64,000 nt of DNA from Pseudocercospora fijiensis CIRAD86. Its lineage: Eukaryota > Ascomycota > Dothideomycetes > Mycosphaerellales > Mycosphaerellaceae. The position numbers and the translations under genes are program-made. A model generated the notes under the pieces. That model was not told the DNA's origin and searched no databases. It worked only from the letters and a program-made list of their open reading frames with translations. Shown piece after piece: positions 22,480-32,559 of this stretch (position 1 is its first letter; each line of letters opens with the position of its first letter). Location of the stretch: positions 124,001-188,000 of the forward strand of contig NW_006921555.1 in assembly GCF_000340215.1 (NCBI RefSeq). The letters run 5' to 3'.

Positions 22480-24480
22480 CTACGGTTCCCCTTATAGAAC
22501 GTAACTCGTTTAGGTAGGGTTTATAACTATATTACCGTCGGAGTCGATCTTCGGTTTCGCTATAAGACCTATATAGAGTAGAATAACTACTATCGTACTT
22601 ATAGCTTCTTTCTTTCTTTCTTACTAGCGTTTAGTAGCTTATTTAAACTAGTCGGTCGTCTCGAGGTTCGTTATAATTCGTTCGACCTCCTTTAGATAGA
22701 GGTAGTACTTTTTAATTTTTAGAATAGCGCCGGTATAAGTCTTAGCTACCTTCGAAAAGGTATTCTTTAGATACTCGATCTTAGTATCGTCGGTCTACTA
22801 GTCTCTACCTACGCTTAGTAGGAGGCCGTCTAATTCTAGCTAATATTTATACTAAGGTTATCTTTAGGAATATCTTAGGGCTTAGAGCTACTCTAGCGCT
22901 TTTACGGCTTCGTTACTATCTAAGAAGACGTCTTCGAGTTACTATATTACGAAAACGTTTTTTCCGATCGCGATAATCCTAACTATAGGATCGCTTAGGA
23001 TCGCTTAGAATCCTTAGTATTCTTAGGATCCTCGGGATCGTATATTAAAGATTTTATCGGATAGAATCGCTCGGGATCGCGGGGCCGCGATCCTATCGAT
23101 AGGATCCTCGCGATCGCGAATTTTAGGACGGGCCGTCCCGAAATTCGAGGGTAAGGAACGTAAAGGACTCGGGATAAGTTAGTTAAAGCCCGACTACTAC
23201 TATACCGTATACTTCTACTACGACGAGGTATTTCGGGGTATTACGTACTTATATAGGTTAAATTTAGCGGTTTCGTAGGTGTTTTTTATAAATAAATTTT
23301 TTTAGTTAAGGTTTCGTTAAATGCAGCCGATATTTCGTTAAGGTTTCTTTTAAAAGCCGACGCTTAATAAGCAGAACTTTAGAAAAAAAGTATACTCGAA
23401 ACACTCGAGATTCCTTTCTAGATTCTAATATAACTACTAGGTATTAAGACTTCAAAATTTATAATACTCTTATTAGTAGGTAGAACTTTAAGTTCTATTT
23501 TTTAGATTTCTAAAATTAGTAAAGTATAACTTAGAAAAAGCTAAAATACTATATTACTTATTTCTTTTCCCTAGCTTTAGTTTCGTAGAAAATCTATAAA
23601 TTTTATATTTTTTTATAGTAATATACTAAAAATAGAGTACCTTTCTACTATATTACTAAGCTATAAACCTACTAGAGAAAAAGATAAATTATAAGTAAAA
23701 TGTCTAAAATCAATTTTCTTTCCTTTATATCTTTTTATCTAGAAGGTTTACGGCTTAGTAATATATAACGAAAATGTTCTATTTTTAGTATAGTATTAGG
23801 GTAAAGTCTAACTTTTATAAGTTACCTTTTTATCGTTCTAGGATAGCTTAGGATCGCTAGGATCGATAAGATTAATAGAATCGGTAAAAAAGTTTTCGTA
23901 ACGTAGAAGAGAGCCTTAGGATCCTCCCCTTTTATAGAGCTTCCTTTTTCTAAGAAGTAGTATATTCTATCGCGTTCTTTCGCCGATAGGGTATCGTAGA
24001 TAGTATCCTAGTAGTAATCCTTAGAGAGCTTCGGTTTTAGTCTAGAGCGAACCTAGTACGAGTTTCTTAGTCGTAGTAGGTAGTCTTAGAACGACTTAGC
24101 CTTCCTATTCTATAATAGTAGTTTCTACTCGCGTAACGCCGTTACGTTCTAGCTAGTAGCCGAGAGGGTTTCTAGGAGCCCTTTTAGGATTTCGTTCGTA
24201 GGCTAGTCTTATATTATATTAGTACCGGTAGGCCTAGCCTAACGAGATACCTCCGCGTAGTAGAGTACGGAGCGAGTAGCTTATAGCTCGGCTTCTATCG
24301 TTTATTACCTAGTATAGAGACTCTCGAAGGCCCGATAAATTTCTTCCTTATATATCCCTAGTAGGGTAGGGGTAGCGTTCCTCTAGACGTCTTACTCGGG
24401 TTCCTAATAAACCTCTACGCTTTCTATAATAAAGATCGAGTAGCGGCGGCGTCGGGAGGTATAGAATAAGATATTACGCG
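22480..24480 (-). pseudogene. gag of B2, split by an inverted-repeat element
   Basis: Minus-strand gag. EILKGLLETL (about 24.17 kb) and KPKLSKDYY are on the upstream side. The frame is broken by the insertion at 22945-23903 and resumes with LEDVFLDSNEAVKALE near 22.9 kb and RIITNLETTD near 22.65 kb. The same protein in B1 reads across this point without interruption, which supplies the empty site. Stops fall at expected tryptophan and glutamine positions. The zinc knuckle near 22.39 kb is degraded. Confidence 0.8.
22945..23903. mobile_element. 959-bp inverted-repeat element with TA target duplication (Tc1/mariner-like MITE)
   Basis: The two ends are inverted repeats: TATTACGAAAACGTTTTTTC at the left, and at the right the complement of CGTTACGAAAACTTTTTTAC. 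The flanks read GAGTTACTA on the left and TAGAAGAG on the right. The uninterrupted gag of B1 has GAGTTACTAGAAGA (read on the same strand), so exactly TA was duplicated. That points to the Tc1/mariner superfamily. Subterminal regions are packed with GGATCG and GATCGC repeats at both ends, and a GC-rich palindromic patch lies near 23.06-23.14 kb. No transposase frame is visible, so it is probably non-autonomous. The middle is AT-rich. Confidence 0.75.
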
Positions 24481-24582
24481 GTACGGTACGGTACGGTATA
24501 CGCGTATAGCGATAGTAATAGCCGTATCCGTATCCTCCTATAGCGGCGGCGATAATAGTAGTAGTAGTAGTAATAGCCCTAA

Positions 24583-24769
24583 TACTATAGGGAAGTAACG
24601 CGTACGAAGATACTAAATATAAGACTTAATAGGTTCGATAAGGAGCTAAGTCTATCTACGTAAATCCGAATAGTTTTATATAGTACGCTAAGCGCTAAGT
24701 AGTAGGTTAGTATCGTATAGGCCGAATGCCTAAGGCTAGTGCCTTCTAACTAGGGCGTAGCCCTTTATA
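24583..24769 (-). repeat. 5' LTR of B2
   Basis: 187 bases matching the B1 LTRs in reverse orientation, starting TATAAAGGG on the minus strand. It shares the motif CTATTCGGATTTACGTAG-type core with both. It is the third LTR of this family in the window and differs from the other two mainly by C/T and G/A. Confidence 0.85.
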
Positions 24770-24774
24770 GCTAT

Positions 24775-25430
24775 AAATACTAGTAGAGGTCCTCGGCCTA
24801 TAGAAACTATTTAGAATAGACTAAATTAGCCTATTACCGGCGTCTGCGAGAGGGTATAGGTATATTCTTTACCTTATCGATTACTTTAATAGACTCTCCT
24901 TCGCGAAAGTAGCTCCGGCCTATAAACTAGGGGATACCGTCTTAGTATTAAAAAGCTACCTAAAGCGACTCCTAGCGATAGTAGTAATCTTCTACGATCC
25001 TAGTAAGTATTATATTACCTAAGAGGTAAACGCTTTTTATATCTAGTAAGAGATATATATTACGTTCGCCGCGATAGATATATTAAGGGCCGTAGGAATA
25101 ATTAAGAAGGTAAGTAATCTCGTATAAAGGGCCTTAATAAAGTCGGCTATACTATATCTTATATCTACTAGTAGGGAGTACTCTCCCGATTAGCGGGACT
25201 AGGATCTACGCCTATAGCCTATAGTAAAGAATATAGAATCCGAGATATATCGATTACCTAGGGTATACGCTATATAAGATAGCGTATAGAAGTACAGCGT
25301 CGAATATAGAGCTAGTAGAATAGGCTCTCCTAACTTAGCCTACCTAGCCGATTATAGAATAGCTTAGTAGAGATTTTAATATTCCGGATAAAGACGATAT
25401 AGCCGTATTAGCATTCTAATATTTAGTAGA
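24775..25430 (+). pseudogene. Gypsy-type integrase fragment
   Basis: Plus-strand frame beginning right beside the B2 LTR. It reads EVLGL then PASARGYRYILYLIDYF and RLSFAKVAP, then KSYLKRL and EVNAFY, then RAVGIIKK and RALIKSA. These correspond to the integrase core of a Ty3/gypsy element of another family: the first catalytic D region, the I-D-Y-F strand, and the C-terminal part of the core. The second acidic position (usually in a D-x-G context) reads FYDPSKYY. No reverse transcriptase or LTR accompanies it. B2 probably inserted into or beside this older element. The link to the unknown ORF downstream is unclear. Confidence 0.6.
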
Positions 25431-25439
25431 TTAGTAGGA

Positions 25440-28400
25440 ACTAAAGGACCGGGTTAAATCTTATACTACCTACCCTCTACTTTACCTATATTAAAGAACG
25501 CCGATAATATATAGCTACCTATACGTACTATGCCTTTCTAACGCGCCCTAGCTTAGCTAACGAGACAATAGCCTATAGGGACTCGTCCGGTATACCTAGT
25601 AAATAGAAATAACGCCCTAATAGGTAGCCTAATAGGCGGCTCTAGTAAGCGAGTTAAGCGAATATAGATTTCTCGCTAACTAGATAAGCGTTGCTAGCTA
25701 CTTTCTACCTAGTATAGGAAAGGACCCTAGCCTAGGTTACTAGGCGTATACTCGTACGTAGCCGTAGACTAACCCTTTCTATCTATAATAGATAGCCCTT
25801 TAGAATAACGAGTTATACGTATAGGTAATACCTACTATCGGCGTATTTTATAAGGCTAACGAGACCGTACTTCGTAGCGAGTATATCGGTATCTATAACT
25901 AACTACGCGAGCTCTTACGTAGTAGACTACCTTATTTTACTAAGGGTAGCGTAACGGACCTAGTTAGCGTCCTAATAGTAGGCTTCCTAGTATAGGCTTA
26001 GAAGAATAAATCGAATAATTAAATCCGTATAAAGAGTATCTAGGGCACCTACGTCTCTCGGCTTTCCTTCTAATTAAGTAGGGAGGAATAGTATACTCTT
26101 CCTAAGCGAGTAGATTAGCGTCGCAATACTTATATAAATATATTTAAGAAGGGTAACTACTAGCTAGTTACTTCTCTAGCTAAGACGTATAGGAAGCTAT
26201 AGGTCTTCTATATAGAGTCGTACGTTTATTACCTTAACGAGGGACTCTCCTTTAGCTAGAAGATACCTCTATCTCGGTTCGATAATATTTAGATAGGTCT
26301 ATAGAAGTAGTAATACTACGTCGGCTAGTTAGACTACGAGCTAGACCCTACCGTAGCAATTTAGAAGATTATTATACCGTACTCTACTAGTCTATATAGT
26401 ATTATTAGAACTTTGCTAGAACTATTAACGAACTATACGCTTGTATACGATAAGCTAAATAGCTTATTATCTTAAAGCCGGGAGGAGTAGACTATAGCTA
26501 CGGCTAGACTCTAACTATAGGAGATTAAGTACTAATAATCTATATAGATAACCTAGTAGCTACTATCTTCCGCTTTATAAGTAACGCTACTAACTTCTAC
26601 CTTAACTTTACTACTTAGTATAATATAAACGTACTATACGTCGAGAATGTTTAAGAGCTAATTATCCGCTTTAACCTATATACTACCTTAATAGAATAAT
26701 AGTAGTCTTTATATTACTAAAATAGTTACCTACTTAGTAAGAACTAGCTACGTTACTCCTTAATAGGTACCGATATTAACGATATAGTCGACCTAATAGT
26801 AGAGAGCGATAAGGATATTAGACTAGTCGATAATTACCTATAAGCCCTCTAAGGATTTAATAGAGGCCTAGAGGAGACTAAGGCCGCTACGAATCTTAAG
26901 TATACTATACGATATACTAACGAGACCCTACTACCGCTACCTAGGATAGGGGTACTATTTAACTACGTCCGCCTTACTACTACTCTAGCTAGAGATAGTA
27001 TAGTATAGAATCTACTATAGTATTCTCTAATAATTGTCCTAGAGTACCTATAAGACTAGTTATTACTCTTAGGCTTTCTAGTAGACGACGCCTTTTTAAT
27101 TAAAGCACTCCGATATAGTATACTGCTAATAAACGCTATAATTATATAGTATTACCTATCGCGTTTTAATAGCGATACCTATACGCTCTTATTACTATTC
27201 TACTAGGTAGATTCGGGCCTATACCGCTAGGCTACTACTATAGAGAATCGTATTATTATAGTAAACCTAAACGCTATATATCGCGGTACTATAATAACCG
27301 AGTATATAGAGTAGAAGTAGGTTCGCCTTAATAACGTATCTAGGGTTAAAGACTATACTAAGGTCGACTACCTTCTATAGAATATAGATTAATTAAATGT
27401 ATTCCGCTATTTAGCTACGGCCTATCGAGATTTTACTAAGATCCTCCCCGACGGTATAAAGGTATAGCTACTAGTATAATAGGCCGTAGGTACTATAGGT
27501 TTCTATCTTAGTATACCTATAGTAATATCTATTAAGCCCTTAGGGAATCGAGGAGTCCTAAATACGCTAGCCTCTAATATACCGGTAAGTGCTAGATCCT
27601 TAGATATATTTAGTAGTACCGCTCGACGCGGAGGTCTATTCGATAGCCTTACTAAGGTTAGAAAGTATATAAGTATCTCGAAGACCCTAGTATCTACTAA
27701 TAAGACGTAGAATATTACCGACTCTCTAATAAAAGAGGAAGTATAGTAGCTTTTAGGCGTATAGAATTAGGCGAAGGTAGTTGGTTAGCTTAGCGACTTA
27801 GGGGCTATATATAAACTATAGGTAGCTAGAGACCTCCCTTAGGCTAAAGTACTCTTAGAATAGTACGAGGATAACTAGCTAGTATTATATAGCTTAGCAA
27901 TCGAATATAGAGGCCTAGAGGAGATTATAGACGCGCCTACTCTAACTAAAGCCCCTAGTATACGTAATCGAGGATTATAGTCTATAGGTACTTATATAGT
28001 TAGCGGACTAACGCCTAGTATAACGCTAAAAAATAATAAGGGAAACCCGCGTATAGGTAGCTTTAGAGGTATAATAGATTAACGCGCTCCTACTACTTAG
28101 TCTACCGACGATTTCGTAACGTAGCTAATTACTATACTAGCCGCCGTACGTACCTCCCGTAGCTCTACGAGAACTAGTAAGCCGTATAGTATACCTGTTA
28201 AGATATCCTACCCTATATAAAATAGCCTACTAGTCGGTACCGCTAGCCTAGTAAATATAGCCTTATTATATCCGTACGAGGCCTTCTACTCCCTTATATA
28301 GGATAACCTCGTACTAGTAGCCGCTTTAAATAAGAGCTTAGTAATCTAGAACTATTTTAATAGGCTTACTTCCTTAGCTAACGAGAACTAGAGTATTATA

Positions 28401-28465
28401 TACTAGATAGAAGTTATACGTATTAAGAACTACCTTACTAGCTATATAGGACGTTTAGTAGATAA
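25440..28465 (+). pseudogene. Long decayed ORF of unknown family, 5' part
   Basis: I do not recognise this protein. One frame reads from about 25.45 to 26.5 kb (e.g. GIYN-stop-LRELLRSRLPYF, NYTLVYDKLNSLLS). A second frame then runs without any shift from about 26.41 kb to the GATAA at 28461, roughly 685 codons interrupted only by TAG/TAA. Landmarks include DNLVATIFRFISNATNFYL, RIGVLFNYVRLTT, GFLVDDAFLIKALRYS, AVGTIGFYLSIPIVISIKP, ARRGGLFDSLTKVRKYIS and a Ser/Thr-rich tail. The composition is rich in Leu, Ile, Ser and Thr, with helical segments. The frame continues after element B1 at 35503. There is no catalytic motif I can name. It could be a structural protein of an unclassified mobile element or a captured gene. 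Confidence 0.45.
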
Positions 28466-28652
28466 TATAAAGGGCTACGCCCTAGGTAGAAAGCGCTAGC
28501 CTTACCTATTCGGCCTACGCGACTCTAACCTACTACTTAGCGCTTAGCGTACTATATAAAACTATTCGGATTTACGTAGATAGACTTAGCTCTTTATCGA
28601 ACCTATTAAGTCTTATATCTAGTATCTACGTACGCGTTACTTACCCGTAATA
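28466..28652 (+). repeat. 5' LTR of B1
   Basis: 187 bases. It matches 35316-35502 with a handful of C/T and G/A differences. It starts TATAAAGGGCTACGCC and ends CCGTAATA. TG...CA termini have become TA...TA. Confidence 0.9.
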
Positions 28653-29698
28653 TTAGGTTCGATCTTTGTTATAGGAAACGCTAAGGTTTATTAGGAACCC
28701 GAGTAAGATAGCTAGGGGAACGCTATCCCTACTACGCTAGAGATAACTAGGGATAAAATTTATCGTACCTTCGAGAGTCTCTATACTAGGCAATAGATAA
28801 TAGAAGCCTAGCTATAAGCTACTCGCTCCGCGCTCTAATACGTAGAAGTATCTCGCTAGGCCGGATCTACCGAAGCCGGTATAATACGAGACTAGTCTAC
28901 GAACGAGATCCTAAAGGGACTCCTAGAAACTCTCTTAGCTACTAGCTAAAACGTAACGGCGTTACGCGAATAGAAGCTACTATCGTAGGACGGAAAGGCT
29001 AAGACGTTCCGGGACTACTTACTACGACTAAGAAGTTCGTACTAAGTTCGTTCTAGGCTAAAACCGAAGCTCTCCGAAGATTACTACTAGGATACTATTT
29101 ACGATACCCTACTAGCGAAGGAACGCGCTAGGATACGCTACTTCTAGGAAAGAGGAAGCCTTATAAAAGGAAAGGACCCCGAGGCTTTCTTCTAGTAACT
29201 CGAGGACGTCTTTACGGATAGTAACGAAGCTATAAAGGCGCTAGAGTAACTCTAAGCCCTAAGATATACTTAGGGATAACCTTAGTACGACTACTAGCTA
29301 GAATTCGACGGCCTCCTACTAAGCGTAGGTAGAGACCGTTAGACCGATAATACGAAAATCGGGTACTTAAAGAATACCTTCTCGAACGCGGATAAGACCT
29401 ATACCGCCGCCGTACTAAAGATTAAATATTACTACCTCTATATAGAAGAAGTCGAGCGAATTATAACGAACCTCGAGACGACGGACTAGTTTAAATAAGC
29501 TACGAAACGCTAGTAAGAAAGGAAGAAAGAGGCCGCGAGTCCTATAGTAGTTATCCTACTCTATATAGCTTCCGTAGCGAACCCGAAGGTCGACTCTAAC
29601 GGAGACGTAGTTATAAACCCCGCTTAAACGAACGCTTTTCGTAGAAAGAACCGTAGAGGTTAATAAGGAATAGTAGGGAAGTCTAGAGCTAAATAGGT

Positions 29699-30131
29699 TA
29701 GACCCCGTAGTAGTCCGGGTTAGTTTAGTTTAGTTTACTAAGCCGAAATTCTAGTTTAGTTTAGTTTAGTTTACTAAGGAACCGGTATATAGACCGGTTT
29801 GCCGGCTACGTACTAGCTACGGACAAAAACCTAACCTAAAACACGTTTAAATAGCCCGAAACACAGATGCAATCGTATAGATAGGGCCCCTAGACCCGAT
29901 CCGAAGTCGTCGTATATCGTCGTATATCGTCGTATATCGTCGTATATCGTCGTATATCGTCGTATATCGTCGTATATCGTCGTATATCGTCGTAGTTTAG
30001 TCGGATACTCTCGGAAACCGGCTTAGACTAGCGGGGTAAAAAACTAAACCGGAACTAAACTAGAGGGGTACCGCTAAGAAACTAAACTATATACGTTCTA
30101 TAGTTCGCAAACCGAACTACTACGGGGTCTA
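29699..30131 (+). mobile_element. hAT-type MITE, copy 1 (433 bp)
   Basis: The ends are inverted: TAGACCCCGTAGTAG at the left and CTACTACGGGGTCTA at the right. The flanks are AAATAGGT at 29691-29698 and again at 30132-30139, a perfect 8-bp duplication. The uninterrupted site is visible in B2, where the sequence reads GCTAAATAGGTCGACTC (about 22.42 kb, minus strand), so one AAATAGGT became two. An 8-bp duplication with TAG...CTA ends is typical of the hAT superfamily. Subterminal TTTAGTTTAGTTT repeats occur at both sides. Eight tandem copies of a 10-mer lie inside. No transposase is present. Confidence 0.85.
29911..29993 (+). repeat. 10-bp tandem repeat within MITE copy 1
   Basis: Eight copies of CGTATATCGT in a row. 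The same position has roughly two copies in MITE copy 2 and a single short unit in copy 3. It is therefore a length-variable microsatellite inside the family and accounts for most of the size difference (433 versus 384 and 382 bases). Confidence 0.85.
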
Positions 30132-30399
30132 AAATAGGTCGACTCTATAGAGAGAGAGAAATATAAAGAGAATAGGCTCTACTTCCGCTACGGCGCTAGC
30201 GGGTACTATATTCGTAACTACCGGTATATACCGCCGGTTTGGGCTACTAAGATTAGCGTTACCTCTATATAACCTATTCTAGAAGATATAAAGGAATAGT
30301 CGGACTTAAGCAGTTCTAACTTAGGAAAAGAGTAACTCTCGCTTATAGTTAGGAGTCGAGAGTAGATAGAGTATAGATAAAGAAATAGGAAGAAGTTAA

Positions 30400-32110
30400 A
30401 AAGGATATAAACGGGAACCTTAAATATACCGATATAGTCCTCGAAAATAACGTCGGAACTTCTACTCTTATCGACGAAGGATGTTAGTACTACGCTACAA
30501 TTAATATAGGCCTAGCTAAAGGCCTTAGGCTTAGCTATATTAGCCGAGAGTCCCGAGAAGTAAAAGGAGCGTTGTCTACGATATAGGACGCGAAAATTGT
30601 TAGAGTCGTCGCCTTCTAGATAGAAATTAATAGGTTCTAATAGATAGTATACGCTTACGTCGTACTAGGATTAGCTTTCCCTCTTATCCTAAGGAATCTA
30701 TAGAAGGTATATAATAAGGTTAGAACCGCGCCTAAGAAGCGATAGTACTACTACGAAAGGGCTCGGTATTAGGTTAAAAAAGGGCGCTATTACCGTAAAT
30801 TCGATATAAGTAGGAATATCGCTACGATCGACGCTCTAAGAAGCCTACTTACCGCTATAATCGCCGAGGATATTAAAAAGGCCCTAAAAACAAAGGAATA
30901 CCCGACGATTAAGGAGCTAAAGAAGAAACTACCCCTAGAGGTTCGCGATATAGCCGCGGTATTTTATTAAAAGGAAGCCGATAAGTTAGCGCCCTATCGT
31001 CCTAGTATCGATTATACGATAGAACTCCGTAAAAGACTAGATAGATCCTAGCTATAGCTCCCCTAGGGCCCGCTCTATAGTATATTAAAATAGGAGCTCT
31101 TAGTCTTATAAAAGTCGCTTAATAAATTCTTAAAGAAGGGGTTTATAAGACCTACGAACTCCGAAGTAGCGGCGCCTATATTGTTTATTAAGAAGTCCGA
31201 AGAAGGACTCCGGTTCTACTACGACTATAGGGCGCTTAACGCTCTTACGAAGTAAGACAGATATCCCCTCCTACTAATCCCGGATACTATAAGGAACCTA
31301 ACGGAGGCCCGATAGTTAACTAAGGTTAACGTAGTCTCGGCCTTTTATAAGATAAGGATAGTAAAGGGATACGAGTATAAAACGGCCTTCCGTACTAGGC
31401 TAGGCTTGTTCGAGTAGCTAGTATACCCGTTCGGTTTATCTAGCTAGGATTTATTGTCTATACTAATAGAGGGGGAGTATTAGTAGATCCCGAAAAGGTA
31501 GAAGCTATATAAAAATAGATAGTACCTAAGATCTAAAAGGAAGTTCGTCGTTTCTTAGGATTTCCGAACTATTACCGTATATTCGTACCGAACTATCCTA
31601 AGATCTCCGTACTATTAACTACGCTTACTAGTAAAAGAACCCCGTTCTCCTAGGAAGAAGAGTAGGATAAAGCGTTCGAGACGCTAAAGGACAAATTCTA
31701 CCGTATTTCGGTACTTGCCTAGTAGGATCCGTCCCTTCCTATCTTCCTTAAAATAGATTATAGCGGGTTCGCGATTAGGGGCGCCCTTATCTAAGAAAAG
31801 GCGGGAATCCGACGACCGGTAGGGTTCTTTTCGAAGAAACTAAATAAAGCGGAGATTAATTACGATATCTACGATAAGGAAATGCTCGTAGTCGTATCTA
31901 GTATTAAGTTTTAGGACTCCGAGCTAAAGTTATATAGCCCCTTTACGATTTAGACGGACTATAAGAACCTAGAATACTTTATAGTAAAGCGCTAGCTATC
32001 CGAGAGATAGATCCGATAGTAGGAAGAACTAGCTAAGTACTAGTTTCCCCTACTCTACCGGCCGGGAATCGAGGCTATCCTACCGGATACCTTATCGAGG
32101 AGGGAATAGG
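30400..32110 (+). pseudogene. Protease / reverse transcriptase / RNase H of B1, with internal deletion
   Basis: Protease shows STLIDEG at about 30.46-30.48 kb (family motif D-[ST]-G). Reverse transcriptase reads [20 protein letters not shown] near 31.19 kb and LVYPFGLS at about 31.44 kb. It then jumps straight to a sequence equivalent to YLGFNVC...DPEKVEAI. Compared with B2, about 290 bases are gone at 31441-31446, including the catalytic YIDD box. A short CTAG match at the junction suggests a microhomology deletion. The connection FLGFPNYYRIF follows near 31.56 kb, then RNase H with [17 protein letters not shown] near 31.85 kb. Stops add to the damage. Confidence 0.8.
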
Positions 32111-32559
32111 ATACGTTAGGCTAAGACGATAAGCTTTCGAGGGTCTGGAGATTTCTAGAGCCGGACCTCTCTCTAAACTAGCCGGAAAACGTTTAAATTT
32201 CTAGCGCTACGAGCCTACGATCTATAACTTCCTATATATAACCGAGGCGAGTCCGTTATCCCTACTCGTAAACGAGAAGGAGTCCGTATAGCCCCCGCCG
32301 GGAAGCGCTAAACTATTCTAGGACCTAGAAATAAACGATATATAGAAGAGCATTATCGAGAAGGATACGGTATACTAGACGGTATTACGGAAAGTCCGTA
32401 AGGGATATAGGATATTGAAACTAGAAATTAAAGCGAAGATTTAAATCGGGGATTATATAATAGACCCTAAGGGATTCTTACGCTACCGCGGCAAGCTCTA
32501 GGCTCTAGGAGCCCTAGCTACGACGGAAGCCGAATATAAAGATATAGAGGCCGAAGAAC

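Larger units (their letters stand above)
19681..24769 (-). mobile_element. Chromovirus B, copy B2 (minus strand, 3'-truncated)
   Basis: This is a second copy of the family B element whose complete copy lies at 28466-35502. Read on the minus strand it has the 187-bp 5' LTR (24583-24769), leader, gag, zinc knuckle, protease, reverse transcriptase, RNase H and the first part of integrase. Homology then ends at about 19.68 kb. The rest of integrase, the chromodomain and the 3' LTR are missing. Its leader carries about 140 extra bases with a GTA triplet run (24547-24572) that B1 lacks. Gag is split by a 959-bp inverted-repeat element at 22945-23903. Point damage is of the RIP type. Confidence 0.85.
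28740..30275 (+). pseudogene. gag of B1, split by a hAT-type MITE
   Basis: The capsid part reads EILKGLLETLLATS (about 28.9 kb), RSRLKPKLSEDYY, ERGSLIKGKDPEAFF near 29.17 kb, LEDVFTDSNEAIKALE and RIITNLETTD near 29.47 kb. After the MITE the frame resumes with a basic linker and a zinc-knuckle remnant, RYGASGYYIRNYRY, near 30.19 kb. Here Cys and His codons of C-x2-C-x4-H-x4-C have become Tyr, as C-to-T and G-to-A changes predict. The linker GAGAGAGAGAAA near 30.15 kb is purine-rich. Stops at expected Trp/Gln positions disable it. Confidence 0.8.

Noticed and set aside
28466..28652. Continuation of the unknown ORF into a gag fusion
   Set aside because: The LTR happens to read without non-RIP stops in the same phase, but it recurs at 24583-24769 and 35316-35502 with a GATAA duplication. 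It is therefore an LTR and not part of the gene.
28650..28700. tRNA-like T-arm (GGTTCGATC)
   Set aside because: No acceptor, D or anticodon arms surround it. It is more likely leader sequence of element B1.
29699..30131. Tc1/mariner element with TA duplication
   Set aside because: TA is seen at both ends, but comparison with the empty site in B2 and the flanks of all three copies shows that the TA belongs to the element and the duplication is 8 bp.
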